Source: Pezicula radicicola
Taxonomy: Eukaryota > Ascomycota > Leotiomycetes > Helotiales > Dermateaceae
Assembly: GCA_003008705.1 (NCBI GenBank)
Contig: PDUO01000042.1
Location: forward strand, 188,057 to 252,056
DNA length: 64,000 nucleotides
Direction of reading: 5' to 3'
Within the stretch, counting starts at the first letter, position 1; each line of letters opens with the position of its first letter. This document shows positions 23,038 to 35,641 of this stretch, piece after piece. Both the position numbers and the translations under genes were made by a program. Under the pieces are notes generated by a model. That model saw nothing but the letters and a program-made list of their open reading frames with translations. It had not been told where the DNA came from and searched no databases.

Positions 23038-24067
23038 CTAATAAAACCCCTCAAAAGTATCAATCTTCCCCGCCACAACATTTTTCAAAGCCTCATCAAT
23101 AGTAGTCTCACCACCAACAACATCAAAAGCCAAACCAATAGTACCAGGATCCTCAATACATCTCAATACAACCTCGGCAACATCTTCTCTAGAGATAGTA
23201 GTAGAGAGATGAACTTTACCAGCCTCAATTTTGCCTTTTTGTTCTTCGGTATTGAGACCGCCTGGTCTTACGATACTGTCAAGTGGTATAAGCCTTCATG
23301 AGTTGTTTAGAGAGGGGAGGGATGTAGACGAACGTATACTCAAGACCTCTCTTTCCATTATTCGTCACCAGATCCTTATCAGCAGCAAATTCTGCCGATC
23401 CCACGGTCAATAAACTTCACTCATAACTGAAGGTACTGATAACTTCAGAGTAGACAGAACTGATGAGCACGATGTATAAACTTACTACATTCCATATAAG
23501 GACCAATAGCACCCCAAACCCTCTTCGACATGGCCAAATCCTTCTCATCATACCACTCGGGATCTGGTTTACTTCGATCCCGTACATCAAGAGCCGAAAC
23601 AATGATATACCGTTTTACATCCTTCGCAGCAGCCGTTGCATCGAAAGATTTGATAGCACCTAAACCCACCGCACACAAATCAACAATCAGTAAAATTCCC
23701 TCATATCCCATATCCCAAATACCAAAAATCAAACCCCCATCCTCCATCTCAATTCAAATCACAGTTAGAGTGAGTAAAACATACCATCACGATCAACACT
23801 CTTAGTCCTCTCAGGATTACCACCCCCAGCACCCGCAGCCCAAACCACAACATCAGGACCAACGCCCTCAATCGTTGTCTTCAACTCCTCAACACCTACT
23901 TTCTCTACATCCTGAACAATAGGTTTAGCACCTAATGCTTCTATATCAGAGGATTGGCTTGGATTGCGGATGATAGAGTGAACGGTGTAGGATGATGATG
24001 CTATGAGTTTCTTGGTGAGGAGTCGGGCTACTTTTCCGGAACCTCCGAAGATGAGTACGGTTGGCAT
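23038..24067 (-). CDS. NAD(P)-binding Rossmann protein, atypical SDR (YMR090W/NmrA-like)
   Basis: Four exons (24067-23785, 23659-23486, 23391-23334, 23275-23038) give 250 residues with frame kept at each junction. The N-terminus is a Rossmann dinucleotide-binding loop (VLIFGGSGKVARLLTKKL, glycine pattern GGSGxxA). It is followed by a VVVWAAGAG strand, a RYIIVSALDVR strand, a K-containing helix (KFAADKDLV) and the EYTIVRPGGL block. These are the landmarks of single-domain NAD(P)-binding proteins such as yeast YMR090W and NmrA-like regulators. The catalytic YxxxK of classical SDRs is not evident, so it may bind NAD(P) without known catalysis. The protein is likely cytosolic, and its substrate is unknown. 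Exon 3 is only 58 nt and its donor is the weak GTTCGT. Confidence 0.85.
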
Positions 24068-24592
24068 TTTTGGGATTTTGGGGTTCTGTGACTTGGAATT
24101 GAGGTGTGGGGTTGGTGTAATCTAGAAGGGGGGAGGGGGAGATGTATTGTTAGAAGAATTGTTGGGCCTTGTGCAAATCTTAGACTTCAAGTAGTCAAAA
24201 TGACGTTTCATCAGGTGATTGGTCATTGAATTTGACACGAGTTGACCAAGTCCAAGGATGGATATTATGCTTTAGGATCGATCACCCGAGAGGCTCGGCC
24301 CGACAAGGAGAAACCGGATGGCATGGTGCTGATCTTATAAGAGCCATTCGCGGAAATATTGCAATACCTACGTCCTGCTAAGTAACAGAGCATCATTTCT
24401 TGGTTGGAAAAAAAACACAGAAGTCGCTTATTTGTGCTGCGGTACTACTACAGGAGTAAGGCTAGGTAACAGATGGAATAACGAAGAAAAGGCCATTATA
24501 AGTCACACTGCATCTTTCTTTTTTCTACCCTCTTGTCTTGTCTTTTGTTGCCGCGAATAACCACACACGAAAGACATCCCACACTACCCCTA
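24068..24592. other. Intergenic region, Osh1 3' side to Rossmann-gene promoter
   Basis: About 525 bp. It should hold the promoter of the minus-strand Rossmann-fold gene and the 3' UTR of the Osh1-type gene. No motif or repeat stands out. Confidence 0.4.
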
Positions 24593-27500
24593 TTAGAAAA
24601 TCTCCTCGATATTTCTCCAAGCGTCCGAATTTTCAGGGCCAGCCTTCTCTCTCTGTATCCAGTACTGGTTCGTAAAGGCCCAATACTTCTCTCCTGTAAT
24701 AGGGCACTTCTTCTGCTCGAACCACTGTGGCACAAACTCCTCTCCATTCTCCTCTCTCTGCCGCCTCCTTGCTCTTTGCTTCTCCTCGACACGATTCTTC
24801 TCCGTCGCAGCGAAGTCATACTGCCCATCTTCCATTGCGCGTTGATCAGGTCGGAGACGGGTATCGGTGGGTGGCAGCCATGGCTCTAGGGTCGGGTTGA
24901 TGTCGTTGAGCGTTACAACAAAGGGTGTCAAGTTGAAAGGAATGCCGGTCGGCCTCTTGTTGGCTTCCCAGACGAGGAAAACTTGGTTCGGATCGCTAGC
25001 ACTGTTGTGCTGCTGAGCGCCACCCTTTGGCTCCTCAACTGTTGCCTCGTAACCAGGAGTAAAGCGCGCATATATCTTATTGTTCCATCGTCCACCAAGA
25101 CTGAATCGAGTTTGGCCATCTGTGTCATTGACACGTCCACTGATCTGATAAGCACTTGACGCTTTCCAGCCGCGAGCTTTGAAGTCGATCAGACAGACAT
25201 CACCAGTCATCCAGTTTTTCACCTCCATAGGTCCATAGTTGTCAACAGTGGGAGATCCAGTGATAATTCCGATAACAGAAGATGTGACCTTCTTCCAGGT
25301 ATATAGCTCTTCTGTACCACCATTTGTGGGACGAAGCTTCAGGAACCAGGTTCCAAGAGGATTGATGTCAAAAGATTTACCGTAGAACTTGGACTTCACA
25401 GCAGATTCGCCATAATATGTCCATTTTGGAGATTCCGCCCAGGCTGCACCAATTGGGGGATGATGGCTAACCTGCTCGATGAAGAATCGATAGTTCTTAT
25501 CGGGTCGGACATACTCAAAAGTTTCGCCTAGGAGCGGATTGAAAGGCTTCGCAACTCGGCCGATCGTGGAGGCATATTCACTTGCCGCAAATGCTGCAAC
25601 GTATACCATTCGTTCTGTTGAGTCGGTTCGATCGGCAGCCACATCGAGAAGGTCGGCGTATTCCATGTCTTCGGCGCATCGCTGGAGCAAGGACGTAGGT
25701 TCGTTGAACGAGACAGGGAGAGTCATTTTAGTCATGTCTTTACCAATCATGGATTTCAGAATTCCCTACAATGACCATAATTAGTAGCTGTTTAGCACAT
25801 AATGCCATTCCAACTTACCCAAAGAGAAATTTTAGGTCGATCGTCTGCATCCATTTTCAGCTTCTTGCGTATGCCATCTTCGTATCCTTGGAAAGAGGCT
25901 GATAGGTCTACACCTTCAGCAGGCGTTACTTCGACCTGGCTTTCCTTGCGCGCAGGGCTCTGAGGCATCATAGGCGCAACCTCTATCTCTCCAGAATCTA
26001 CGGCATCAAAGAACTCATCTTCGTCTTCAGATTCCGAATCAGATAAGTTCGTCATTTCTGCTAGGACTGATTTACCACGAAGCGAGCTTTTTGCTGTGGA
26101 TTTACGCCTGAGAGGAAGTGCTTTCTCGCCATCCAAGACCTCTGTTTCAAGAACCTCGTTGACGGCGGATTCAGCACTACTCTCTGGTCGACTGACAATT
26201 ACGCTTCCTTCTAAAGCCTCTCGGAGTGCACGTTTCGTCAACTTTCTCTTCTCTTCTGATTCACCGACTTTAGCCTCAAGGACTTCTTGCTCACGGGCAA
26301 CTTGTGCCATGCTCTCTTCCCACATGCGTCGCATGTCAGCTTCTCGATCCAACCGATACTGCCAGTAAGCATCCCTATCCTTCGAAATCTTGAGCAGATC
26401 TCCTACCAGAACCTTGAGGTTGCGAATGGAGGAGTCATAGGTAGAGACTGCCTGTACAGCTACAGGAGCTGAAATAGAAAGGTTTGGGTTTTTTGTCTGC
26501 TCAGCTTGTAGTGCTGAATTCACTTGGCCGATCATCTCGAGCTGTAATTTGGCAGACTGCGCTGTAATATCGAATGCATCCTTGCTTGCTGGTGCCTCAC
26601 GATCACTCGAACCATCTTCGTATTCATCATCATCGTCCTCCCCGTTAGGAAGAGAATGTCTAACATGACTGGGCACCCTACTCATTTCACCCATAAGACT
26701 TGGCTCATAAGAGCCATAACCAGTGGCCTCATCATCATCTAGGACACTTCCTGAAGTACTTGTGAAAGCAACACGAGATTTACCAATAGGCTGGGGTGTT
26801 AGTTTCCCGTCATATGCGTGACTGTTGCGTCTCGTCTCTGCAAGGCTAACATTCTCGCTGGCCAAGTCGGTCGAAGAACCAGTAACCTCTGCTTTTGCCT
26901 GTCTCAGCATCTCAGCACTCTTAGCTCTCTGCTTGTCCTCTTCTTTAGCCTGATCCTTTGTCCACTGGATAGAATTGTTGAGCGCCCAGAACCATCTCTT
27001 AGCTTCCACTTCATGGTTTGCTTTCAGGTGATACTTGACAGACGACTTCCCAATAATCTCAAATTTCGTCTTTTCTGTAGGGTCCATGTTTAGTTTAGCA
27101 ATCCGCATATTGATTGCTCCTCGGCAAGCAGATCCTGCATCATCTTGGTGCTTGTAGTAACTCATAACACCATCCTCTAGTACGAACCATCGAAGTTGAT
27201 ACCCTTTGCGATAGTTTGTCCACTTTTTGAGGTAACCTTTCATTTCCCGACCATCCTTCCCTGCGAGGGCATCTCCAGGGGCACTCAATGCTTGGGCAGA
27301 GGCGTTTCCCAGGACAGCCTTCTCTTGTATTCCTCGTTGCGCTGCCACTGCTGCATCAGACCTCTTCAGCATTGCTCTTGTGGCATCATCTTTTGTGACG
27401 TCCTGCGGAAGCTTTCCTCTGCGATCCCGTCGGAAGGGGTCAGCACCATGGAGAAGTAGGACCCGAATGAGCTGCGTGTTCTTTTTTCGTGCTGCCTCGT

Positions 27501-28471
27501 GTAGTAAAGTACCACCGGATTGCATTGTCGTAATATCCGATGCAAATTCCCCTCCATTTATATCCAGAACGGTCTTGACCCGAGGCTCTTCCAAGACCTC
27601 TCCCAACTTCGTATAATCTCCCTGTGCGACTAATTCCTGTACCTCCTTGATTTTGCTATCCACAAAAATCGATCGAGAAAGCTGTAGCTGCTGGAATATA
27701 TCTGGGTTGCGCGCGAGATCAAGTGGAAGGCGACCCTGGTAATTGGCCATTGAGTCGTTGATGCCTGGCTGTTCCAATAATAGACGCACAACTGGTCCAC
27801 GACCCTGTAATGCGGCCAGATGCAGAGCTGTGTTACCTTCACGATCTCTTGCGTTCACATCGATCGTGCCCGCCCCATCAGAAAGGACATATTCAATGAC
27901 CGGCTGTTCAGCACATTGGATAGCTAGATGCAGGATTGTGGTATCTTCCAAGCTCGCAGCACTTCCAGTTCCTGATAAGCTCGAGGTGCTCTTTCGGGTG
28001 CCATCTGATTCTCGTATCGCTTTAGATATGGAAGCCGTGTCCCCATTCCTCAACGCTTCAAAGATGCGAAATTTGCGGATCGATTGTTCGATGGATACAG
28101 ATTTGTCCGGAGCCAGTGTTGGGACTTGTGAAAGTCTTGATGTCTGCGAGGCAGAGGCAGATCTCTGGAGACCTGCAGTCCCCGTCGAAAGTTTTGCCGC
28201 ATGGCCTCTTGGGTGTTGTTGTGCCATGATAGAAGCCGCAGATGGCGCTGTTGTTGGTTGGGATGCTAAAGCACCATCTTCTGAATCGTCATCTCTCGTA
28301 TCTCTGCGCCGGAGAAGAGAAAGTGCGGAGGATTTGGTGCGCCTGTGGCTAGATCTGGTAATTGTCAGCTAATACGTCAATTTCGCCGGGCCGTACACCC
28401 TAAGGATGCACATCATAGGTGTGCATGCTGTATGGACGTTACACTACTTACCCCTCGCCACTATCTGACAT
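24593..28471 (-). CDS. OSH1: Oxysterol-binding protein, Osh1/Osh2 type (ankyrin-PH-FFAT-ORD)
   Basis: Three exons (28471-28452, 28354-25819, 25765-24593) encode 1242 residues. The first exon is only 20 nt (MSDSGEG). Splicing from it adds a Ser/Arg-rich segment that is open upstream of the ATG at 28227, so I prefer 28471 as the start. Domains: ankyrin repeats (about 142-225 and 286-326), a PH domain (about 378-470, GYLKKW to [11 protein letters not shown]), a FFAT motif ([14 protein letters not shown], about 783-796) and an OSBP-related lipid-transfer domain from about 855, with the signature EQVSHHPP near 949. In the family, ankyrin and PH parts bind Golgi or nucleus-vacuole membranes, FFAT binds VAP (Scs2) on the ER, and the ORD carries sterol or PI4P. 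It therefore probably works at ER contact sites. All hallmark residues are intact. Confidence 0.95.
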
Positions 28472-30387
28472 GCTGACAGTTTCTGACCTGTAAGTTGGAC
28501 ACTCTTCGCCTCGCGGTGCACCTGGAGAGGAGCGAGAGGAGTAAGGGGGAAAGTATGTAGACCAAAACAAGCGCGGGGAAGGAGCCAATAGAGCTTATTG
28601 CAGCAGCCACTATGATGGCGTATATTTGAGAACCAACAACACGGCGAAGAAATTAAGTGAAGCAGCTGCTACGTCGAGTAGGCTGGCGCGAGGCTCAACT
28701 TCCTCAGGGCGAGCGGGAGGGGTAGTCCTGGGAAAGACCTGGTTGTGCAGGTCGAATCTAGGATCAGGATTTCGCCAATGACGATGTTGCAGCTGTTTAT
28801 GCAGCTGTTTACACGTGACAGACGTTGATGTGGGGCTGTTCTGGCACAGTCTTTAAAACTTTTGTGTCGATCAAATTATCTGCTCGTTCAAAGGATCATG
28901 ATACTGTATGGTGCACAAATTCGTAACGTACTGTATTTAAGCAGGCTGTGTAAGCTCTGCCGCTGTTGTGTATTTGATTAGGCCAACTGCTTCAACAATA
29001 TGTACAGTACGTTATAACAACGGATGCACCCACTGTATCTCGATAAGAATAAAGATTCAGATAACCTAAGATCTCCTTGTATTAAATTAGTCAACTATCG
29101 ACGCACTTGACTACCCTAAATTTACTAGAGTAACTCACCTAGCTATCGCTTCTTTGTACCCTTGGTATAAAGTTTCTGGTGATTTTGCTATTATGATAGA
29201 ACATCAGGACGGTTTGGGACAAAAGTGTCCTTTTGAGCCTTTTCTGTTCAAGTGGACGCGTTGAGCTGGAGGCTGTTATACCAAATACAAACGGGTCTCA
29301 GGAAACTTTGGTAGTGAAATATATTTGCTGGAGGGAGTAGTTGTGATGATAGTCGTGTTTGCTGCTCTCTACAAAAGGAAATAAACTTTGTGAAAATATT
29401 AGCACGTGGAAGATGTCTATGCGACCTCTATGAAACGTAATTCTATATAGGTATGGTTTCCAATAAAGAAAGAAAATTCCAAAGAAGTGACTACATTGAG
29501 ACGATAAAAAGGAAACTACGTCCGACCTTAAGACTTCATAACTAGAATCTCATACAGATCTAAAATCTTATATTTCAGAGTGTCTATGCACTTATAATCG
29601 AAGGATTTTATTTTTATTTAGCAGAAATATAACTGAATTGAGGTAAATAATTTACTTTCGCATATCCACTCACATTTGAGTGACCTAAAGAGCGAGCAGA
29701 AAGAGCTTTTGGATTGTATTTAAGCGAGGGCCTTTCCTCAACTTGCGAGCAGCAGCGTATCAGTCTGAAGGAGAGATACTGTAGTAATTTAAAGTGTTGA
29801 GACAGCAGATAAAGAACATGCCTAATGAGTAGTATATGATGGCAGAAGATTGTTGGACAAGCATAAAGAATGGTTTGCTTGCAATTGACTTGCTCCGATC
29901 CCGTAATTTAGTTCCGTCAGTATGGCTCAACCCACTTGCTTGCAAAGGGAGGCTGTACTTTCCAGAATGATCGAAAGTAGTTTCGAAGTGAATGCTGGGA
30001 GGCAACTAGTGGTGTCTCTTGGGTCTAACAAGAGCCAACCCAACTAAGAAGTTCTTGTCAGCCATCTCGACTACACCCCGAACCTCGTGTTATTGTGCTA
30101 GCTAAGGGAGACAGCCATGTGCGAGTTTGCTGGATACAAATTGGCACTTGTTACACCTCTAACCTAACAGTTTCGGTATGAGAGTGGATTCGATGACCGT
30201 GGCCGTAAGTTGTTATACATGACCAATTTAAAGGATCTGCCGCCCAAATTAACAGCACAACATTACAACCGTTGTACTCCTTAAGCCTCAAGCCATTTTC
30301 ATCCGGCCAGCCCAACGCCTGCAATGCACAACCAAGTGACGCCATATTTATACACCATCCAGCATACCATCTTCCCAGTGTACAAAT
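28472..30387. other. Upstream region of the Osh1-type gene
   Basis: About 1.9 kb between CBP4 (3' end) and the Osh1-type start, both on the minus strand. It becomes AT-richer from about 28,860 to 29,750. No ORF here has gene-like composition and I recognise no repeat. Confidence 0.4.
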
Positions 30388-30835
30388 TTACAAACTGCCA
30401 CCGGGGACCAGCTTCTGCTGTTTCCTTATCTCTTCCTTGCGCGCTTGCATCTCCTCCATCAACTTTGTCTGCTCCAAAATCTTGTTATCCCTGGCATGCT
30501 TCTCTGCCACCGCAGCTGCTTCCCATATAGGCTTGTCGGATTTTGAGTACTCTTTCAGTCGGCCTACGAAGTCGTCGAACTCCTGCTGCTTCACAATGCG
30601 ATTCTCCAAACTTCGCTTTTGCAAATCTGGATTGTACTTCAGAAACAGCTCTTCTTCGGTGGGAGTTACCCAGAAGACCAGTGCTGGCCCGCCGATGCAT
30701 AGGCCTCCGCCCCTTTGGTGATGATTATCAATAAAAAGCTTTTGATAGGCAGGAAGGCTTTAGGAATCAAAAGACTCACCCGATCAACATCTTTGCATAC
30801 ATTGCCCAATTCGTGGTCTTCGGCTTTGGAGGCAT
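30388..30835 (-). CDS. CBP4: Cytochrome bc1 assembly factor CBP4
   Basis: Two exons (30835-30780 and 30712-30388) with a 67-nt GTGAGT..AAG intron give 126 residues. The N-terminus MPPKPKTTNWAMYAKMLIG leads into a single membrane segment rich in Gly and Leu (about 14-37). Then come TPTEEELFLKYNPDLQKRS and LKEYSKSDKPIW, strongly conserved in fungal Cbp4, and a charged helical tail rich in Lys, Glu and Gln. Cbp4 sits in the inner mitochondrial membrane and, with Cbp3-Cbp6, binds newly made cytochrome b during assembly of complex III. Length and architecture match the family. The ATG at 30835 has no competing in-frame ATG downstream before the membrane segment. Confidence 0.93.
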
Positions 30836-32301
30836 AATGGCGGCTTGTGGAAGATAGAGAAAAGTGACGTGGAGCGGCACGAGGGGTAGTGATGTTGACT
30901 GCGGTTCCAGCTGGTCAAGGGTCGATCTCAGTCGATGATTGATATAAATTACGGCGGAGCACAAGTCGTGAGGGCGAACACCAATGAGTGGCTGTGCAAT
31001 TGTGGCTGACGAAGATGCATCGAATCCTAGCTGCAGAAGGGAGATCTGCAAGAGCCCAGCATTGAGTTCAGTCTGAAACACGAAGCCTTACGGAGATTCC
31101 GGTTGAGTGTAGCCGGACGAACCTCTGGACGTGAGAGGAAAGTTCATTATTTCAGAACTTAGAGGAGCTTAAGAGAAGAGTAGAGACGATAACAATAAGG
31201 TTGCACGAGTATTGCCCATCCACGCCAACCAGGTTATGAGCGCCGCTATTATTCTTCGGCCTCTATGGCTTCTAGGATTCTATGGCGTGTATAGTTTTCT
31301 TTGTGTTACTCTATGGCTTTCCTTCTACTGCACAAACTACCTACCTCTTACCTTATCTGAGTAAGAGGTTAAGACACACTCGTCGGCTAACAGCCTCTCT
31401 CTTGGCTTTTCACAACCTCACCACAGCACTCACCTCCGTTAGCCCCCCTTTTTCAACATCAGATGGACTGCACAGTCTGCGCACAGCCTTGACTATTGCT
31501 CTAGCATTTTCTTGGCGTACCCGGGCTGAAGGAGCTGCTTCAAGAGCTTAGGGACGCAATATCGGAACTCTGCAATATGATAGGCTGGTTCTGGGCATAC
31601 GATCCTTGATCCTTTTCAAACACACATGGTGACCAAACCAGACGCCCAAGGGCATACATATTAATGCCAACTCAGCTAATAACCAATTTAAGTTTTGTTA
31701 ATGCTACTCTACGAAAGTACCAACCTTCATTTGTGTGAGATCATGCAGCCAGTCAAGTCGAGGGTAGCAAAGACGTGAACTTTCTTAGTCCTAGAGGTCC
31801 TCGAGCAGCAAAAGAGAGACAGCTGCCCTCATTCACGCGATCCGAGTCCGAGTCCGCGGTTGCCAATCTCTTGTCGACGCCTCAAGCGCCCCCCACTCCG
31901 CATTCATACTACACTTCCCCCCAACTTCACACTTGCAACCCTCTCGATCTTCTTTTCTCTAACTGTTGAGTTCCGACGTTAATAGCAGCAGAGGCCTGCC
32001 GATCCACTCCTTCTACGCGGTGTGACAATTTTTGTCGACACTCTTTCCTGCATCTACCGCAGAAGCCCGCTTTGGAGTCTCACACCTGTTGATCACTCGG
32101 ACAGCGAGACATCTTTTAACGTACGACGAACCTAATACACCATTTATATTTTCTCCGCAGAAACTGTCGATGTGTGCATTCTGTTCATGGCTTTTGCGCT
32201 GCTGAGCTTGAAGTTGCACAAAACCTGCTCAAGGTAGCATCCACGACTGGCGCAAACATTGACCAGCCATCTCGACGCGTATCTCACCCCGAGGAATAAC
32301 C
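30836..32301. promoter_or_regulatory. Divergent region, CBP4 (-) and CHS4-type gene (+)
   Basis: About 1.5 kb between divergent start codons, so both promoters lie here. The part next to the plus-strand gene (about 31,860-32,160) is pyrimidine-rich on the plus strand and ends in TTTTCTCCGCAG, which looks like the acceptor of a 5' UTR intron. I found no clear donor. Small ORFs in the interval have no domains. Confidence 0.4.
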
Positions 32302-35300
32302 ATGGCTTACAATCAAGGTCAATATCAACAACAACAACAACAAGGGCGCCCCTATGATGGGCGTGCTGCACAAAGACCAGCACCCCAAGGATATGCGCAA
32401 CCTCAGCCCCAACAACAATATCCACCTCAGCAGTACGATCAGTACCCTCAGGATGGTTACGGATACGATGATTATAATAATGGATACGCCCAAGATGGCT
32501 ATGGAAACGGAGGATACCAAGATATGAACGGAGGCGGGAGAGGTGGTGGAGGTTATCAGGATGGAAGAGGGGGTTATCCGCCTCAAGATCAGGGGTATCC
32601 ACCACAGCAAGAATACTACGACAACCGTGGACGTGGTGGAATGTCATCAAATGGTGGAGGTATGCCGCAGGGTCGTGGAGGCCCAATGCAGAGACCGCCT
32701 ACGGCTGATGGACAAAGAGGTGGCTTCGGTGGTGGAAGAGGTTACGCGAATGGAGGACCGGTAGGAAGAGGAGGCCGCCCAGCACCACTTGATCGTTCCG
32801 CGAGCTCTGATCCTGGTCGTAAGTACATTGGTTCTCCTACCTATCAAAATTGCTAATGTTCCGTAGAGAAGCAGATGCGCAAGCCCCTGAAGACCCCGCC
32901 AATCTCGCCAGATGTGCAAGCTTGGGACAATCCATTCCCTTCGTTTCCAGGCGCAAAGAAGAAGACTTCAATATCAGAGGAGCAAAAAATCATAAATCAA
33001 ATGGCTAACATGGACATGAATGGAGGCGGTGCTCCTAATGGCCGTCCAAGGACAGCAGGGAGCAAGAGTGGCAGGAGACCTACAATAGATGCTGACGATT
33101 ATGGCCGTCCATCTGGCGAGAGCCAAAGAAGTCAACCGAGAGGCCCTGCCCAAGGTCCGCCCCAACAGGGTTACTCGGATCAAAGACGTGGCCCGCCAGG
33201 ACCTGGTTATGCCCCTCCACCGCGGCAAGATAGTTTCCAGCAAGGAGGCTACAATGACGGGGGAGCGTATGGAGGAGCAGCTCCCATGTCGCCAGTTAGG
33301 GACGATTTTAACGCTCCTTCAAGAAGCATGACCATGCCCAATAATCAAGGTATGAACCAAGGTATGCCACCTCCAAGACGCCAGCCTACAGCGGATGGTT
33401 TTGGACAAGGAATGCCACCTACAAGGCGCCAGGCTACTATGTCAATGGAAGACCCAGGTCCAAGTGCGCCATACAATGGCCCAATTGGACGAGGCATGCC
33501 TCCACGCCCTTCAACTGCTTCTGGACACAGACAACCACCGAATAGACCGCCACCTCAGAGAACCTATCAGAGTCAGCCCCCTCCAGGACAGCAGCAATAC
33601 CCCCCCTCAGATCCATATGCGAATGGTAATGGTAATATGACTGTCCCCGAGAATCAGGCTCCAAGACTTTCCGAAGTTTATGATTCTTATTATGAGCCAT
33701 CTCAGGAAGCACCTCGACCACACGGCAGAACACGATCCGACATATCAGAAATGCCAAACTTTGATGCTGCACCTCCAGGACCGGGCCCTAGCAACCCAAT
33801 TGAACAACCAGGACCAAATGGTTTTGGACAGCAAGTCAGAAGCATGAGGTCGCAACCTGATATCCGTGCTCGCGCTCAGCCTCAAACCGCTGTCTTCGAA
33901 ATGGCCGGTGATGTACCACCTATGCCTGAGCAATATCAGCAGGGGTATCAAGGAGATCAGCAAGGGTATCAGCCAGATCCATATGCTCAAAACGGGCAGT
34001 ATGATGGCCAGCAACAATACCAAGATCAGCCGCAGGGGTACGGAGGACAGAATGGATATGATCTACCACAGCGTGGTGCTTCCCGTAACAATGGGCCTAG
34101 TGGTGGTGGCTTCGTTGGACTGCCAAACGGACCCTCCCCCGCTGGGTCTGGTTTTGTCGGCCTCCCAAGTGGCCCCAAAGCCGGAGCCTTCCCTGGCCCT
34201 CGATCGAATAGCTTACAAAGACAGTCTCCTGGAAATGGCGACAGCTTGCCTTCCCATCCACCACCCGTACGTGCTGGTTTAATTTCCAACCCTAACACTA
34301 ATATGGCCAACAACAAACCACCACCAGTCCGAAATTACAATGGCGTGAGTCCTCAGCCATCTGTAAATCAGCCACAGCCACAACAAGCACAGCAGGCGGC
34401 TGCCCCAGCAGCAAACCCCACTCCACCACCTGTCACAGCTGAAGAGATTGAACGCCTCAGAGCAATGGTGAAGGCCAATCCTAATGGCGATCAGAATACG
34501 CAATTTGCTCTTGCTCGCAAGCTTGTGGAGGCCTCAGAGGTGCTTGTCCTCGCTATTCCTGACCAGAGAGCCCGCAATAAAGCCAGAGAGAAGTTTATTT
34601 TTGATGCTCACAAACTTCTTAAGAAGCTTGTTCAAGCACAAAATACCGAAGCCATGTTCTACCTGGCCGATTGTCACGGTCGGGGCGCACTGGGTCTTGA
34701 AGCCGATAACAAGGAGGCATTCACCCTTTACCAATCCGCTGCCAAAGCAGGTCATGCCGCTGCTGCCTACCGAACGGCTGTATGCTGCGAGCTTGGGAAT
34801 GAAGAGGGGGGCGGTACGCGTAAGGACCCTCTGAAGGCGATCCAATGGTACAAACGGGCAGCAACACTTGGGGACACACCAGCAATGTACAAGATGGGCA
34901 TGATTGGACTGAAAGGACTGCTCGGTCAGCCTAAGAACCCACGAGAAGCTGTTGGATGGCTCAAACGGGCCGCAGAGCGCGCAGATGCTGAGAACCCTCA
35001 TGCTTTGCATGAACTTGGTCTATTGTACGAAGCTCCGCAGAGCCCGGAGACATCCGTCGTTCGCGACGAAGCCTATTCCTTTCAACTCTTCCAACAAGCT
35101 GCTGATCTCGGCTACAAATTCTCTCAATTCCGCATGGGATGCGCTTTTGAATACGGACTATTCAATTGCCCAATTGACCCCAGACAGTCTATTATGTGGT
35201 ATTCTCGTGCAGCTGTTCAAGAAGAGCATCAGAGTGAGTTGGCACTTAGTGGATGGTACTTAACGGGAAGCGAAGGAGTGTTGCAACAAAGCGATACAGA

Positions 35301-35641
35301 AGCCTATTTATGGGCACGTAAGGCAGCTATGGCTGGACTCGCCAAGGCAGAATATGCCATGGGATACTTTACAGAAGTTGGTATCGGCGCCCCTGGAAAC
35401 CTGGAGGATGCCAAAAGGTGGTATTGGAGAGCTGCTGGTAGGTTTTTCCCCGCCACATTGCCTTTTCCGCAATCCAGAGTGAGCTAATGAAAATTACAAT
35501 GTAGCGCAAAACTTCCCTAAGGCGCGCGAACGCTTGGAAGATCTGAAGAAGGGTGGCTCCAAGAGTGCACTCAAGTCGCGCGAGCGCATTTCTCGATCCA
35601 AGATCGGAAAGCAGAACGAGGGTGAGTGTGCCGTCATGTAA
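32302..35641 (+). CDS. CHS4: Chitin synthase activator, Sel1-repeat protein (Chs4/Skt5 type)
   Basis: Three exons (32302-32818, 32867-35437, 35505-35641) encode 1074 residues. Roughly the first 690 are disordered and rich in Gln, Pro, Gly and Tyr, beginning with YNQGQYQQQQQQGRPYDG. From about 768 to 1045 there are about seven Sel1 repeats (for example AMYKMGMIGLKGLLGQPKNP, ALHELGLLYE, AEYAMGYFTEVG). The protein ends in CAVM, a CAAX box that predicts farnesylation. Sel1 repeats plus a C-terminal CAAX are the hallmark of Skt5/Chs4, which anchors and activates a class IV chitin synthase at septa and growing tips. The long Gln/Pro-rich N-terminus is typical of filamentous homologues and longer than in yeast Skt5. 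The start is the first ATG of the frame (ACCATGG). Confidence 0.93.
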
